This document shows positions 1 to 14,676 of a stretch of DNA of 64,000 nt, one piece after another. The notes under the pieces are model-generated. The model had not been told where the DNA came from, did no database searches, and worked only from the letters and a program-made list of their open reading frames with translations. Source of the stretch: Brevipalpus yothersi. Lineage: Eukaryota; Arthropoda; Arachnida; Trombidiformes; Tenuipalpidae. The translations under genes were made by a program, and so were the position numbers. Each line of letters begins with the position of its first letter. Position 1 is the first letter of the stretch. The stretch is from assembly GCA_003956705.1 (NCBI GenBank), contig QZCP01000557.1, positions 62,001 to 126,000 of the forward strand, read 5' to 3'.

Positions 1-52
<52 letters not shown>
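1..52. repeat. (CT)n microsatellite at the window edge
   Basis: Perfect CT dinucleotide run touching the left edge, so its true length is unknown. Confidence 0.95.
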
Positions 53-55
<3 letters not shown>

Positions 56-635
56 TTTCTCTCTCTGTGTGGATAATTTTAAATTCTCTTGGTGCCAATA
101 GGACATATAGATTGCTGGCCATCAAGAATGATGCAGTTTATTGTTCTCAAGGAGAGATGAGAGAGGGAAAAAAAATTGATTTGATTGAATTACTGGGCAA
201 ATTATATAGCTTCATTCGATGTCCATGTGAAAAGAAGTCTCGCTAGCAAAAATTTACGGAAATAACATCTGAAACAATGTAGAAAAAGCCTTGGAACATT
301 AGACTTCTTTCACGATGGAAACACATTTGATTCTATCATTGTAAGCAATTTTACATCATTCAGTTTGATGGTCCAAGTACTACCTTGTCTATCAAATTGG
401 TTGACTGTTGCATTTTGAAAAGGACCCAAAATTGCGAGATAATTGAATATCTTCAACTGAAAAAAAGTGGCTTCCGAAGAGCTTCTACATGATAAGCAAA
501 TGAAGGTGATTCTGTGTGTGAGGATATGCTCCAGCATGGACACTTGGTGGATGCTTACTGATGGATCAGAGAGGAGAGGAAAAAAGATGATGGCTTTCAG
601 AAGCAACAGGGAGATGGCTCATCGTTCTGACGTGA

Positions 636-639
<4 letters not shown>

Positions 640-723
<84 letters not shown>
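640..723. repeat. (GA)n microsatellite, about 42 units
   Basis: Uninterrupted GA run of about 84 bases, the longest ungapped array in the window. It creates spurious Glu-Arg and Leu-Ser frames on both strands. Confidence 0.97.
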
Positions 724-726
<3 letters not shown>

Positions 727-1693
727 GAAAAAAGATTCGGAAATACACTTTTGCCGTCGTAAAGGGCATGTTTTTCCAGCGGAGTCATTCTTTTTGCCGT
801 TTAAATAATATATGAGAAACGGATGGAGAGAGAGAGAAAAAGAATGGAAAGTGAGAGAGGAAAAATGATGATGGAGATTTGGGTGAGTGAGAGAGAAAAG
901 AGAGAGAGAGAGAAGTATCAGAATTTTGGATGAAACAGAGGGTCCAAGATGACAGAGGCATACATTTATTCACACAAAACATGGTCAAGGCATAGAATTG
1001 AAACAATCGAGAAGATTGGAAAAATGGAGAAAGCAAGAAAGTGCAAGTGAGAACACATAGTGAATGTACAGTTATTGTCACTTGCATGAGAAAAGAGAGA
1101 GAATCTCATAGAAACAATATAATCAAGGAGGAGGAAAAAGAAGAATAATAAGAGTAATAGAAGATGATGATGGTTGTGGGAGGAAAAGAGAAAGTGAAAG
1201 AGAGAGAGAAAGAGAGAGTGGTCAAGGAGAAGAAACAAGAGAAGAAAGAAAAGAAGTTAGCGAATAGGTTAGGTGAAAATGAGATTATTTTGGTAGGTCC
1301 TCAGTGAGTGGGAAGCGAGCAATACGAAAGGGCAATTGGGCAATGAAATGATGTCCACTTGGCGGAGAGTTTATTATGTAATCTTTGTTCATATTGAGAT
1401 GCTATTGTTACAGCCAGCTGAATGTTCATCTTTCTCTACTAACTACACTTTCACTTTCCATCTCTCTCTCTCCTCTCAAATGATCCCTAGCATCCTTCTC
1501 TCACCTCACCAACAACTCTTTGCCATCCTGCAACTCTCTGGTGGCGCGAAAAATAGGCCCAACATCATTGCCACAGTCATCTTCATCTTTATCCATTGCA
1601 GCCTCTCTCTCTCTCTCATCCGGATCACCCTTTTTGCCCGGATCCCCTTTGGCCCTTGTAGTACTTTGCTGACCAACAATTTTAACCAATTTT

Positions 1694-1724
<31 letters not shown>

Positions 1725-2061
1725 GCATCCATAGGCTGATGAGGATGGCCATGGGGTACCATGGCTGCTGGCTATAGAAGCACTCTCTAGAGATGCTTGC
1801 TCTTTGCACTTTTCCTTTCTCTCTCTCTCTCCTCTTTATTCCCGAACATCATTCAGCCTTCATCTTCTTCTTCAAGAGGAACACACATGATACGGCCAAA
1901 ATCACATTCACATAAGCCAAACAAGTCGTAGACAAGAATCAAAATGGGTTCGCATTCGGGCAAGGCTCATATTTTTGGATCCTCAATTACCGATTCTCAA
2001 AACAGTGATTCTTCCAATGTGAGCCATTTTTCACCGCCAATACACCATGATCAGCCAGGCC

Positions 2062-2065
<4 letters not shown>

Positions 2066-2108
<43 letters not shown>
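2066..2108. repeat. (GA)n microsatellite
   Basis: Perfect GA run of about 43 bases. Confidence 0.95.
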
Positions 2109-2111
<3 letters not shown>

Positions 2112-2996
2112 AGTAGAAACTGATTTACACGGACACACAGTTAACCACTGGCACCACCAAGTCATTCTGTAACCCTTAATCACCGGCAACAATTCATCGG
2201 AAAAAGAGGTGTTAGTAAAAGTATTGGTGAACATCCGGGGAGAGAAAGAAGTGATCAAACATTTGCCTAGAATAACTGCATCCGCACACTTGCATACCAT
2301 ATACATGTATATATATGTACGTCGTATTTTTGCTACTGTAATGAAAACAGACTCATGGACACATAAGTTTGTGCACCCTAATAGCAATGGAATATTTGAT
2401 GATGTTACAAACAGGGTTATATTCTCTTTTTTTCCCTACAATTTGGTGGGAAAGGATCAAAATTTTTCGTCTCAAATTCTTAACTTATTTTGCTATCGTA
2501 TTTGAAGTCACTAAATTTGCTTATACTATGAGAATCTTGCTGCTTATTCAGTGAATTATGAGTGTGCAAGTGTTCACAAGTGACCTGGATTCTCGAAATC
2601 AGTTCCAATTTTGTATCCATCATTTTTCACACTCAAATGTTTGGGACGCTTTTTGCATCACTCATCAAGCTTCGCTTGTATATATACACACACACACACA
2701 CCAAGATGAGGACTTGAAGGCAGGTTGCGTGTTCATGAGATAAAATGTATGTGTTCAGTATAGACTAGACTTTCACTACCATGCAGCATCTCAACATGAA
2801 TCAAAATTCAAAGCAGCAGCTGATTCCTGCCACCATCAACAGTTGCTTCTCGAGTAATCGAGTAAAAATTGTGCCTTTAAAACTCAAGAGTACCTGTTGG
2901 ATAATGTGTATGTGTGTGTGTGCTTCAAGATCAGGATAGTTCATGCAAAATGAGTAGAGAATACGTGAGATAAAGAATGAAACAAGGAGGCTGATT

Positions 2997-2998
<2 letters not shown>

Positions 2999-3055
<57 letters not shown>
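2999..3055. repeat. (GA)n microsatellite with one interruption
   Basis: GA run from 2999 to 3043, an AA interruption, then another short GA run. Confidence 0.95.
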
Positions 3056-3057
<2 letters not shown>

Positions 3058-3662
3058 AAAAATTTTTGAGCCCAAAAAGACCTTCACATGATTATGGAAA
3101 TGGGCAGCAGCACACATGCTATCAATTGTAGCCCGATGGATTGTTTCATTGTTCGAACATTTTTATATATAAATATACAAACTGGCCTGAAGGATAGTCA
3201 GGATAGAATGATTGAAGCAATGATGATCAGGATGGATGAAGGATGAACAAGATGGAAGAAAATGAACAAGAGAACAAGAGAGAATGAAAAAAGTTTGCGA
3301 GCTTGAACTAAGAATGATTAATTGATTTATGTCCACTCTTAAGCACACCGCTTGTTCTCACTTGCCATTGTCATCCGAGACAACATTCGTCATCTTTTTT
3401 CTCTCTTTCCAATTTTCGTTTTCCCCCCTCTCTCTCTCTCCATCTATCTATCTATCTCACAGCATCCAGCATCCGATCCTCCTAGTGTCATCAAGCCCAA
3501 TCTGGGGTCATTTTTTAACAGTTGAGTCCCTAATCGGTCTCACAAAGAGCTCTGTTTGCTTTCCTTGTAAAGTTATATACATGTACATGTGTGTGTATGT
3601 TATTTGTCACCGGCTTGCCGAATGCTGTAAGATATATATTCTCTCTTCACTTTTTTGCTTCA

Positions 3663-3664
<2 letters not shown>

Positions 3665-3713
<49 letters not shown>
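3665..3713. repeat. (CT)n microsatellite
   Basis: Perfect CT run of about 49 bases. A GA array in the opposite orientation follows only about 140 bases downstream, at 3851. Confidence 0.95.
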
Positions 3714-3715
<2 letters not shown>

Positions 3716-3849
3716 ATGCGGCCTCGGATGAGGCAAGAGGGGAGAAAGCATTTGGAAACCTGAAATTTGTAGGCTTAGATAAGCTTGCTGAATGATGCTG
3801 CTGATGATGATAGTAAAGATGAGAGTAAAAAGGCTGAGGAGGATCAGCA

Positions 3850-3850
<1 letters not shown>

Positions 3851-3877
<27 letters not shown>
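3851..3877. repeat. (GA)n microsatellite
   Basis: Perfect GA run of 27 bases. With the CT run at 3665-3713 it forms an imperfect inverted pair that could fold back in single strands. Confidence 0.93.
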
Positions 3878-3881
<4 letters not shown>

Positions 3882-6388
3882 AGAAAAGTGGATTGTTCTC
3901 GGGGTTCATCTTCCTACACTTATTTCGATATATATATATGAGTGTGTGTAAGTCCTAATGAGAAGGATAAAAGAGAAGAATTGTTGGTGTGACTAAAGGC
4001 ATTCTCTTTTCTCTCTCTCTTTTACATTGCTTGTTGGGACAAGTTTTGTACGATGTCAAACAAGCGTTCAACATGAAGTAAAAGTAACTAAAAAAATTCT
4101 TTTTTGAAGGCCAATAAGCCGATAAACTGCTGAGACACTGGAGCCGGTAGTTGTAATTCATGGTGAAAAAATTAAATTCTTCAAACATGCTGTCTCTCTC
4201 TCTCTCTCTTACTTTCTTTTTTACTTTGCTTACTTGGGAACGGAGCAAAAAAATCAACGAACCGAAGTGGTATGTATGTAAGTGTATGTGTAATTTTTCA
4301 AATTGTGTGTATCATGCTTACCGGATCGAGAGGAAACATTGTCCGTACATCACAACCACTAACAGAGAGACACTTTATTTGATTATCACCGTAATCACTG
4401 TTCACTGTAGAACTTATGAACATGTCACTTGATCGAAGAATAAGTGTTGATAATTATGTGTGCATTGAACAAGTTGAATAAGAGATAAGAGATAGAACAG
4501 AGAAAATGCGCTACGATTATGCAGATGCTAACAGTATCAGTTTAATTGGAGTTATTGATGAATTTAAAATACACACCACAAATTTATTAAAATTCATTCA
4601 CTGAAGGTGAAAATTTTTATCAAAATTAAAGTTGAAATCAATGTGGTTGGAAGAAAAAAAACGATGTTGCAAAGAAGAAAGTTGTGATCTCATTAATGAT
4701 ATGCGAAAAGAATCACTCAATCAACATCGATCTTATGATGATGGTCACTTTAATGTCGAAGTGGATGCAAATTTCGTTGCCATTATCATCTTTATGATCG
4801 CCAACGAACGAAACATTGAATCAATTGCGTCAATTAAAATTGTAACACTGGTCCGAAAAATTGGTGTATTCGAAAACGTTGAGAAAACAAAACGAAGAGA
4901 AACGAACGAAGTGAACCTTGTTGATCGAGTTTTTTCAGTAAATATATTTATCGAACTTCGTTGAGCAGTGAGCTTTGGAACACCACTTATCAATCCGATT
5001 GGAAAAAAATGATGATGACAAAATTGGGATGCTGAGACGATGGCGATGGTGATGATGATGAATAATATTGATTGTGTATCATCCTATATTTGTGTGTGTA
5101 TATGTTGTGTGAGTGTATGAGTGTGTGGCAGGACACAATGGCTTATGGTAGACACAGTTGTGATGAGGAACGCAACTCAACATCACTCTTCACCACACAC
5201 AACCCAAGCAATGTGAAATCATAAGCTCCTCCTACTACAAGCTCCGCCCCTATCTGCGCGAATCATCATTTTCATTTTCATCTCTGTCTCTCTTTCTCTC
5301 TCTCTCTCTCTCTTCCTCTTTTTCTACTCCTTTGACTCTCTCTCTCTCTTCCCTCCACTCACTTGTCCATCATCATTGCTACTTGATTCAATAAATCAAC
5401 ACTGACAATGTGACATTGGATGAAAAGTTTGAGATGATCAAATCGATTGCATCCAATTGATCCACATAAATTATGCGACACATTTGTGTGTGTGACTCAG
5501 GAAAGGGTTAAATGGTAGCCTTGAGGTGGAGCGTTCCAGCGATAAGGTCAAACTTTGGTGTTGAATTTTTTTGATTTAATTTGGAAGATTTGATAAGTAT
5601 GATGGCAATCTACTGTAAGACCTCATCATCAGAGGTCTTCTGTGTGAGTTTGTGTGTCTGTACATCTTGGGATGATGTGTAGAGGAATTCTGATTATCGT
5701 TTCAAGTTTTATATATATTCTTGGAATACTTTGATCGATTTATTGACTCTTAAGCGCCACCTTGCGAAAAGTGTGGAAAAAAATGAATCAACCAGAACTT
5801 AAATTTTTCTTTAGATGAAAACTTGTCCAAATTTTTTCTTTTTCCGAAAAAAGTGTGAAGAAAAGTGAGCTGGATGAGAGAAAACGAGCCTGATCTTCAT
5901 CAACCTTGCAGACAATTGAAAGATCATTCAGGAGCCCACAATTTTTGTAATCCTTTTGGCATACCGTTAGCAAAAATTTCAATCGCTTCAATTATCTGTG
6001 AATTCCGTGTTCTAGTGACATGAGATCGAGAAAGTACCAAAAATGTTCGATGCAGAATTTTGAGTCTAGTGAATACATTCTAAGGCAAGTCGATGGAAGA
6101 AATACACAGCCCTAAAATGTTCACCAGAGAGAGAGAGAATGGATATAATCAAGAATAAATCATACACAGGAGAGAGAGAGAGAGAGAAAAGATCACTTGT
6201 GATGGCTAAGCTGTTCCAAAATTAATGCGTCCTAATGGCTCAAATAATATGTTTCGACTGATTACGACGGACCTATTGTTGAGCTAATATATCAAAGTAT
6301 TGAGATGAAAGTGAGAGTATGCGAGTATTGGGAGGCTTGGCTCGCAAGTCGTTTGATCCAAATGGGACACAAAAACACATACAACACA

Positions 6389-6390
<2 letters not shown>

Positions 6391-6453
<63 letters not shown>
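6391..6453. repeat. (GA)n microsatellite
   Basis: Perfect AG/GA run of 63 bases. Confidence 0.96.
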
Positions 6454-6456
<3 letters not shown>

Positions 6457-7379
6457 CTCATTGTTTAGCGTGGATGCTGCGAGCAACAAATTTCTCGCTC
6501 ATTTTATCCTTGATTTGGCGAGATTAGTGTACATGTTATGGCTATTTCATTCTCATTGCCAATACTTGACGGTTCTCATTGCAGCTTGCTTGCCACCGCA
6601 TAGTCAGTGATACTTTCTTCACATTAAGATGATAAATATTGCCAACAACAATGTGTGTGCTTGTTAGTGAGAGAGAAAATTTTAGCTCAATTGACCAACA
6701 TCAGGAAACTTAGCAGCAACATTTGCCTAATAGCTCCATTGAGGTATATGAAGTAGGAATCAGAACGGCAACTTTCATGACTTTAGATTCGATTGAGATC
6801 GATAAATGTTTCAATGTTCCGCCGAGAAACGATCATTCCAATGATAGGTTCACGCCTAGCTCAAATTATCTACAAATATTTGAGAAATGTTATCAGAAAT
6901 GAGAATCTTTCCTCGAATAACTATTCATCTATCTGACATTTGCATTCCTAATTCTTTATGAATCTTCATTTCTTCGAAAAAAAGCTTCACCGAATTCTGA
7001 GAAACAACAATGAAGTAAAACTTCCATCAGGTAATTGATTGGAAAAAACGATCCTATCATCATTGGAAGACTTAGGAATTAAGAATAAAAGTGATGAACA
7101 GACAAGAATCGGGTGGAAGGACGGTGAAAGAAAAAGCAAGTCAACCAGCGATGTTGATTATTTACTGGGCCAAGCCGGGCTGTGCTCGAAGGTATGTTGA
7201 ATGAGCTAATAGTAAACCGATTCTATTCCTTTTCGACTTTTGGACTGCCAGTTATGGGCAAACGTTTAAGAAGTACAAACTCACATCCAATTTTCGGGCT
7301 CCAATCGATTGCTGTCCACCGTTTTTCAAGTCAAAGTTGACCAACAGCGTAATGATAGGTTAGTCAAAATGGAGAGTAT

Positions 7380-7386
<7 letters not shown>

Positions 7387-7413
<27 letters not shown>
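7387..7413. repeat. (GA)n microsatellite
   Basis: GA run of 27 bases, preceded by short interrupted GA units from 7381. Confidence 0.93.
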
Positions 7414-7582
7414 CGTGAACGATTGAAGTGGAGAGACGAGAGTCGATATTAATTATTTTGTCTGTCTTTGCTCTCTCTCTCATCTTGAACTTCTTCTTAC
7501 TCACTACTTGTAACTTGCTATTGTTCTGTCTTCACTCATTTCCAACTGCCTGGACAGAGGCCTGTGGAAAGTCTATGGATAG

Positions 7583-7585
<3 letters not shown>

Positions 7586-7625
<40 letters not shown>
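7586..7625. repeat. (GA)n microsatellite
   Basis: Perfect GA run of 40 bases, the second array within 250 bases. Confidence 0.95.
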
Positions 7626-7629
<4 letters not shown>

Positions 7630-9412
7630 AAGAAGTAAGAAGTATGAGAATCTAATGGATGCTTTGGAGCTCATTCCATCAAGCAGCACAGAGGTTCAGA
7701 TTTCAATCATAATCATGATTACTTTAGACACATGATGAGATATTGGACTGGGAGTGAAAAAATACGATGGGAACTCAGACGAAGGTAAAGTCCGATCAAT
7801 TCTTGTGGGGTCTTTTCCCAACTATTAACTCTTGCATATCTGTGTACCTAAAATGCTGAGATAATAGAATGAAATGATAGTTAGAGCTTCAATATGCTAG
7901 AGTGTCTTGTTTATCGAGTTTTTCAGACGCATAATGTAATGAAACCTCTCCCTCCAAAAAGAGAGAGAGATTAAAGTTCACAATCGATACTTGTTGTTAA
8001 TCGTTCACTTGCTATTGTTTCTACCTAGCTGAAAGGAAGATTGATTCTATGATTATGCATGATAAATGTAATTCATGTCGGTGAGAGATAGAAATGGAGA
8101 GAAAGTGATGAATGTCGGTGATGAGAGTTTGCATAATGCTGGCTGTGAGTTGGCTTGATTATAATTGCTAATCACTCTTCCTGAAACACAAATCAGTTAC
8201 ATTCATTCATTCTGTGAATCTTCACATATCCTGATGACTATCGGATTTCATGAGAAAGAAAAAATCTTGAATCATTATCGTCTACATGAGCAATACACAA
8301 AAATGCTCTTCTTTGTAACAGGGTATATCAAGTTAATCTCTCTTTCCATTCCTCCTTCTCTTCTTTTTCTTCTACTCAAAGTTTCAAGAAGATGATTACA
8401 CTCATCAAAGTATATATTTCATTTGAAATGAGTTTTGATCATCTCGAATGGCATGCATGCATAACCAGAACGTGGTTGATGCGATCAGATAAGATAACCT
8501 GCTCTTGAATTTCGCGCTTTACTTTTGAAAATTTTCACTTTTTGAGTGGAAAATTCTCTCTCGCAAATCATTCGAGGTGAATGCATAGAAAATCACAAGG
8601 AATACAATTTCTCCATGTAAAATATTCAATATGTCTTGACCTGTGTTGGTCTTCATTCTTCTTTGGTCGCTCAAGAGAACTTTTCGGCTTTTCAGCTGTA
8701 AGCAGAGCATCAAAAAAGCATTCTTGCCTTTAGAGGAAACCAAAATTGACACCGATGAAGGCAGAGAATAGATAAAGTAGTCTTGTTGATGCTTAAAGTC
8801 AATTGAGAACAAGAGGACCCAAGTAAATTGAGCTCTCGTGTCAATCAGAGGAATCTTCTCTTCTTTCTTCCTTACCACTTGTGTTTACTTTACTTAAATT
8901 TGTACTCTTTCTTCAACCTTACATACTTGGTCTACCGCTTCCTATCTGATAGGCTACCTTTTAGGGTCCCATAGAGTGACCATGTTTACACACTGTCCAC
9001 TCAATGGTCAGCCGATGGGTCAATCTCAACACACACACACATCATTCTGTGTGTGTGGCATTTTTGACATGTGTGTGGTTGAAGAAGAGAAAAAAAATTT
9101 GCTCTCCATGTTCACTCAATTATATTCATACCCACTACTTAGGGACACGCACCGAGCTGCATCAATGTTTGAGGAATCATTTCCATACCTTGACAAGAGA
9201 GCTTGCTTGCTCACTTATTCTCTCTCTTTCTCTTTCTCTTTCTCTCTCTCTTCATATTTCAGCTCATCCTCTCAACTCATTCCTTTTCAAATGCCTCAAC
9301 TTCCCAAAGGCCATTTCAATTCACCATGTCATGCATCCTACTTTCAATTTTTACAGCTTCTCTTGGTGATGGCCCTAATCACAACCACATTCAAGTCCAC
9401 TAGCAACCGAGT

Positions 9413-9451
<39 letters not shown>
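9413..9451. repeat. (GA)n microsatellite, interrupted
   Basis: GA run broken once by AA near 9431. It sits about 90 bases before a CT-rich tract at 9541-9575. Confidence 0.93.
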
Positions 9452-11073
9452 TCTTCTATCACTCTCATGCATGAAATCTGAATTCTCAGATAATAACTTT
9501 CATCATGACGCTTTTGATTGAGTATTTCCATTGGCATTCCCCCCTCTCTCTCTCTTTCTCTCTCTTTCTCTCTTCCTCCTGATGTATGTGTATATGAGCT
9601 GCATTCATAGTGTGGTGTGCATCAGGTTGACGATCCATTCTTGCCAGTGAAACTGTCGTAAAAACGTCCATCAGTCATATCAACATCCACTTGTTGTGAA
9701 TTTGCCGATGGCATTGAAGATCATTTGTACCACTGATTCTGTTCACTTCCCAAGCATTTTGATAGCCATCATATGATGATCATATTCAAATGCCAGGCAA
9801 AATGATTATTGAATCGGCCTCTTTCTCTCTCTCTCTTTCTCTCTTGCCAAAAACGACTTTTTCCCGCGCTTTTTTCAGCATCTTCGTTTCGATCATCTTC
9901 TATCACTCTCCACTGTACATGTATATGTATTATGATATTCGCCCACAATTGACAAGATTAATTCTCCTCTAAGTGAATAACTGATTATGCAAGAATATTA
10001 TTTTTTTCTGATTACGACTTGGGGGCTTGGAAAATGATTTTCTCCGCTCATTGTCCTGGGACAGATTGTTGATGATGGACAATTTGATTCGCTATTCTTA
10101 CTTGGCTCAAGCAGAAGCTATTGCCAAAGTATCGTTTCATTCATGAGAGTGGAAGAGAGAGAGCACAAGAGAGATAGATAGAAAAATATGTGAGCCCATA
10201 ATGACTGGTGGAAATGATTTTCAGAGTGAAATGCGCTCTCCAATCACTGTTTGACTGGAATGATTAAATTTACGACATTTTGATTGAGTAGGATGGGAGG
10301 GCCATTGAGGAGGGATATTTTTTGAAAACCACTTTCTTCTTCATCTTCTTCTTCGTCAGATGTATTCGAAGACAAGAGAGAGAGAGAGAGAGAAAGAAAA
10401 AAAAGCTTTCACAGAGAGGCTAGGAACTTGCTCAATTCACTTTTTCATCTTTCTTTCTCTCTCTCTCTCCTGCTCGCTGAAGCAATTTTCGAATACATCT
10501 CATGAAGATGGAGAAAAATAAATGATGGAAGCCCGAAAAGACAGGTGAAGAACGATGTTGAATAATTTTATTCCCATTCTACCTCTCGTACTTTCCCTCC
10601 ACTATCGTCCATGAGCTGACCAAATCGATTGGAACTCAGCTAATAATCATTGGCTCACATATTGTCTAATTTCTTTCTCTCTCTCTCTCTCTCTCTTGCT
10701 TTTAAATTGATACCGGGAGAAGGAATACCTGTCAGCTCTTCACTCGATCAAATTATTTTGTTTCCAAAATATGTCTGCTTCGACAACAGCAATCAGATTT
10801 CCATCTCCCTCTCTACTGGAAGCCAATGACATTTTGTTTCCCAAGTCATTATGCTGATAGTTTTGAGCAATCAGTAAGGTCAAAATTTTCGAGCAAAATT
10901 CTTGAGCCATTGTACGAATGTGTATTATCTATCCAGAATTGTCTATTATCATTTGAAGTCTTGCACGAAACTCATAAAGTCCTCAGTCGATAATATACTC
11001 AAGAATAGAGTCATCAGAAAATTTTTTCCGCTCTCTTCAAGGGCTATATAATATGGAGAATATCATGTACACA

Positions 11074-11075
<2 letters not shown>

Positions 11076-11138
<63 letters not shown>
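11076..11138. repeat. (CT)n microsatellite
   Basis: Perfect CT run of 63 bases. Confidence 0.96.
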
Positions 11139-11141
<3 letters not shown>

Positions 11142-11495
11142 ATGTCATCAAATGAATCCACTTTCCACGGACTCCGAGCATCATTGTCCCTATTTTTCAT
11201 GGAGCCCATTAAGTGTGTGTTAGTAAAAATACTTGAAGGTTCCAAGGCATTGTTTCATATGCTCACTAACAATGAACCCTTACAGTAGATATCATTAGAA
11301 TTGGGTGAGACAAGAATCATCTCAGGGATAGGTTCTACTACTCTGCTAGGACTCTCAAAGTGGACGAGGACATTTTCAATTATCTGTGAACCATAAATTA
11401 TGAACATTATACACCAGGCACACACACACATGATAATCAATGGATGTGATCGTACGATGATTCTGATTATACTCAGAATGATGGAAGAGATGGAA

Positions 11496-11506
<11 letters not shown>

Positions 11507-11557
<51 letters not shown>
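11507..11557. repeat. (GA)n microsatellite
   Basis: Perfect GA run of 51 bases, preceded by interrupted GA units. It lies opposite in orientation to the array at 11076-11138. Confidence 0.95.
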
Positions 11558-11559
<2 letters not shown>

Positions 11560-12328
11560 TCAAGTTGGCAAATAGAGAGAGTGATTCGAGAAAGTCACGC
11601 ATTTTTTGTATGGCAGAATATTTTCACATGCAAAATCCACTTGAAAGACGCTCTCTTTTACTGAAAGAATGGTCTCAATTATTCAACCTCATGACACCAT
11701 CTAATAGTATTATCATTATTATTATTGTCATCATCACCTACACACCACCGTCGACCATCATCATTATCAAACCTCATCTCTCCCTCATCCAAAAGGTGTG
11801 TGATCCAGCGTATAAAGACTCACATGCATACACATACACAATCTGATGAGTGAAAATTAATTCATTCTCGTCATTCTTATTGTCCACTTATTTGCATGAT
11901 GATAATGGTGGAGAGGAACACGGTACTGCACCATCCTTGGAGGAAATGATCAATCCGTGATCATGATCAGATGTTCATTTTTCTTTCTCTTTCTCTTTCT
12001 CTCTCATTCTGATTGGCAGGCCTGCCGAAATCACCTTCACTTTCGTCATTATGAAGATGGAGAAGAGGGAGAAAATATTTTGCGCGCCAACGTGCATATG
12101 TTTTTTCGGCTCACCAAAACAAATCGAATGATCTAAAACAATGGTCAATCATTGTGCCAAGTAACTTTCACATTCAATCTGATGTACAATTTTCGCTCAA
12201 ACATCTCACACACACACATTTACTATCGTGCACGATTGTGTCGAATGAATGAGTTGAGCCCAATCAAAGCGATAAATAGCCACCGTTTTTTGTTCAATTT
12301 TGCCTTCAATCATGGACCTTATAAGTGA

Positions 12329-12331
<3 letters not shown>

Positions 12332-12399
<68 letters not shown>
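12332..12399. repeat. (GA)n microsatellite
   Basis: Perfect AG/GA run of 68 bases. Confidence 0.96.
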
Positions 12400-12403
<4 letters not shown>

Positions 12404-13099
12404 CACGATAAATGATCTCATGAGCCACACTCGAACATTCAGCATTTCAATTCAAAATGTGTGTGTGTTTATATGTGTATTGAAAAATTCATAATAATCC
12501 ATGCCATGAGCGACAAGCAGATTGCGCTGATTTCAATTGAACAAGACTGATGAATGCCAATTATATCCACCCACAGGGCTGGATATAGCACAAGTACTCC
12601 AGTCCTCGAGTGATCAGTTTGATGAAATCACTTTCGGACATTGAGACCAAATTGTGCCGTTATGTAGTGACGGATGAGGAAGGTGAGCTAGAGGAGGAGG
12701 ATGAGGAGGATTGAATTTTGTAGGTAATATTTTTTCATGATCAGATTGAAATGAACAGAATAAGGAAGCTATCGAAATGTGAATGCGTGCGTTGAGAAAG
12801 AGAGAGATCAAAGTTTGGCGCATTAAAATTGTTTCACTCTTCTTATCGACCAGATACACATGTGCAAACGGGCGAACATTTTTGAAGAAATTTTGAATCA
12901 CTTCAGAATGGCCTCGATCGACCCACAACATGGCGTCATGATAGATGATCAATTGTCATTGTAAATGACAAGCAAGGTAACCAAACGTTCGAGTCATTTG
13001 ATTCACTCTCCTTTTACTTGATCATACTACTACAACTACTTTGGGCTAACATCTGATCACAACACTTGAACACTAGAATCGCTCTTAAAGCCCAACAAT

Positions 13100-13100
<1 letters not shown>

Positions 13101-13142
<42 letters not shown>
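13101..13142. repeat. (CT)n microsatellite
   Basis: Perfect CT run of 42 bases. Confidence 0.95.
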
Positions 13143-13144
<2 letters not shown>

Positions 13145-14609
13145 AGCTGATCCAAGGCCTTATCATGGATGTATCGGTTGAAATTTTATTTTGGAGGATA
13201 AAATAATCGGAATCAATTTGTTCTATTTATGCGCTCAAAATATGAATGGAAGTGGCTATCGAATATCTGGTAAAATTTTATCGCCAATTTTGTGTGGCCA
13301 CTGGTTGAGCGTGTGTGTGCATGTATGTGGAAATGCTGTTTTTCCGCTCCTCAATATCATCATCAATTCCCTATTCGAGAAAGATAAAATCTTTCGACAT
13401 GCTTTTCCAATGCTCTGTTCGCCCACTATTAATATTTTAGCTCCTCAATTGGAACATGTCTTAAGTCAATCGCCTGAGGCCAAAAAAACCAGCAAAATCG
13501 AATTATTGTTGTTGTACTCTCTGCCTATTGCATTCTTTTCATGCATATCGTCGATGAACAAGTGTGTGTGTGTGTGAGTAGATATCAATGCCAATGATGA
13601 TGATCGAGACATTAAGTCAGCATGATCGTGGGCTTGATGAAATCGATGCAAAGTCAATGAAAGTCAACATGCCCAATTTGAGTGATATTCTTGGTGAGAT
13701 AGAGAGGCTTTTTTGCACAATCTGATCGAAAAATGATCGATAAAAGGCCACTTGATCATCATGATCACTTACACTTTGGTGAGTGTGAATGGAAATTATT
13801 TTCCTCCACAAATAATAGCCATAACAAGCTAATCAAATAAAGATTACATTAGTTCAGATTGACTATCGAAGATGTTGATATCTGATCCATAACGATGGAC
13901 AGGGACAGCTCGATGACATTCTATGCTTTATGATAAAATATTCGCATGGTTATGTGAGTGTGTGTTTGTGTGTGTGTACATGTTCGTATACATAGAAGAC
14001 AATAGCAGCTCTCTCTCTCTCTTGCTCTTGATCCAGCATCCGCATCATTTCAGACACGCTTGCTCATGTTCATCGTTAGTTATGAGCACGCACCCAATGG
14101 GTGCTCAATGATGGCGTGAATGGAGCCATTTTCGTCATCACCCGAATGAGATCATCCTGACCATTCAATGGCTGGACATGGCAAGCCACACACACAAACA
14201 TGCATCCGCTCACATACACACTCTCAGGGTGTTGGATGTCTTTGCTGGAGATTGATCATCCTCATAAAAAGAGAGAGAAAGAGAGAGGGAGACGAGATGG
14301 ACCCAGGATGAGATGAAGTGATGCGGTCGGAAGAGCAAAAATTTGCCCAATTTTGTGTGAGTGTGGAGAGATGTAACAAAATACACGAGCAACTTTAATC
14401 GTACCAAGTCAAATGTGTGTATGAGTGTGTGTATCTCAATGCTTTTGTGCCCTTATACACACACACTTTTCTGGTCTATTTCAAGTGATGTAACCTGATT
14501 ACAGAGAGCCCCCATTACGCAATGGACTTGGCATACCCATTCATATCCAATTTGTGTCTCTCTCTTTTACTCCCATAATTATTTTAGCCTCATTTTGTGG
14601 CTCATTTTG

Positions 14610-14612
<3 letters not shown>

Positions 14613-14674
<62 letters not shown>
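14613..14674. repeat. (GA)n microsatellite
   Basis: Perfect GA run of 62 bases. Confidence 0.96.

Positions 14675-14676
<2 letters not shown>

Noticed and set aside
467..808. Glu-Arg repeat ORF (and similar ORFs at 6305, 7428, 11400, 12300, 14597)
   Set aside because: Produced by reading (GA)n arrays; there are no conserved flanks, splice sites or start context.
4632..4964. 110-residue plus-strand ORF of mixed composition
   Set aside because: No domain, no neighbouring exon and an equally open frame on the other strand; probably chance in AT-rich DNA.
8519..8878. 119-residue minus-strand ORF
   Set aside because: No recognisable motif, no splice partners, and surrounded by non-coding DNA.
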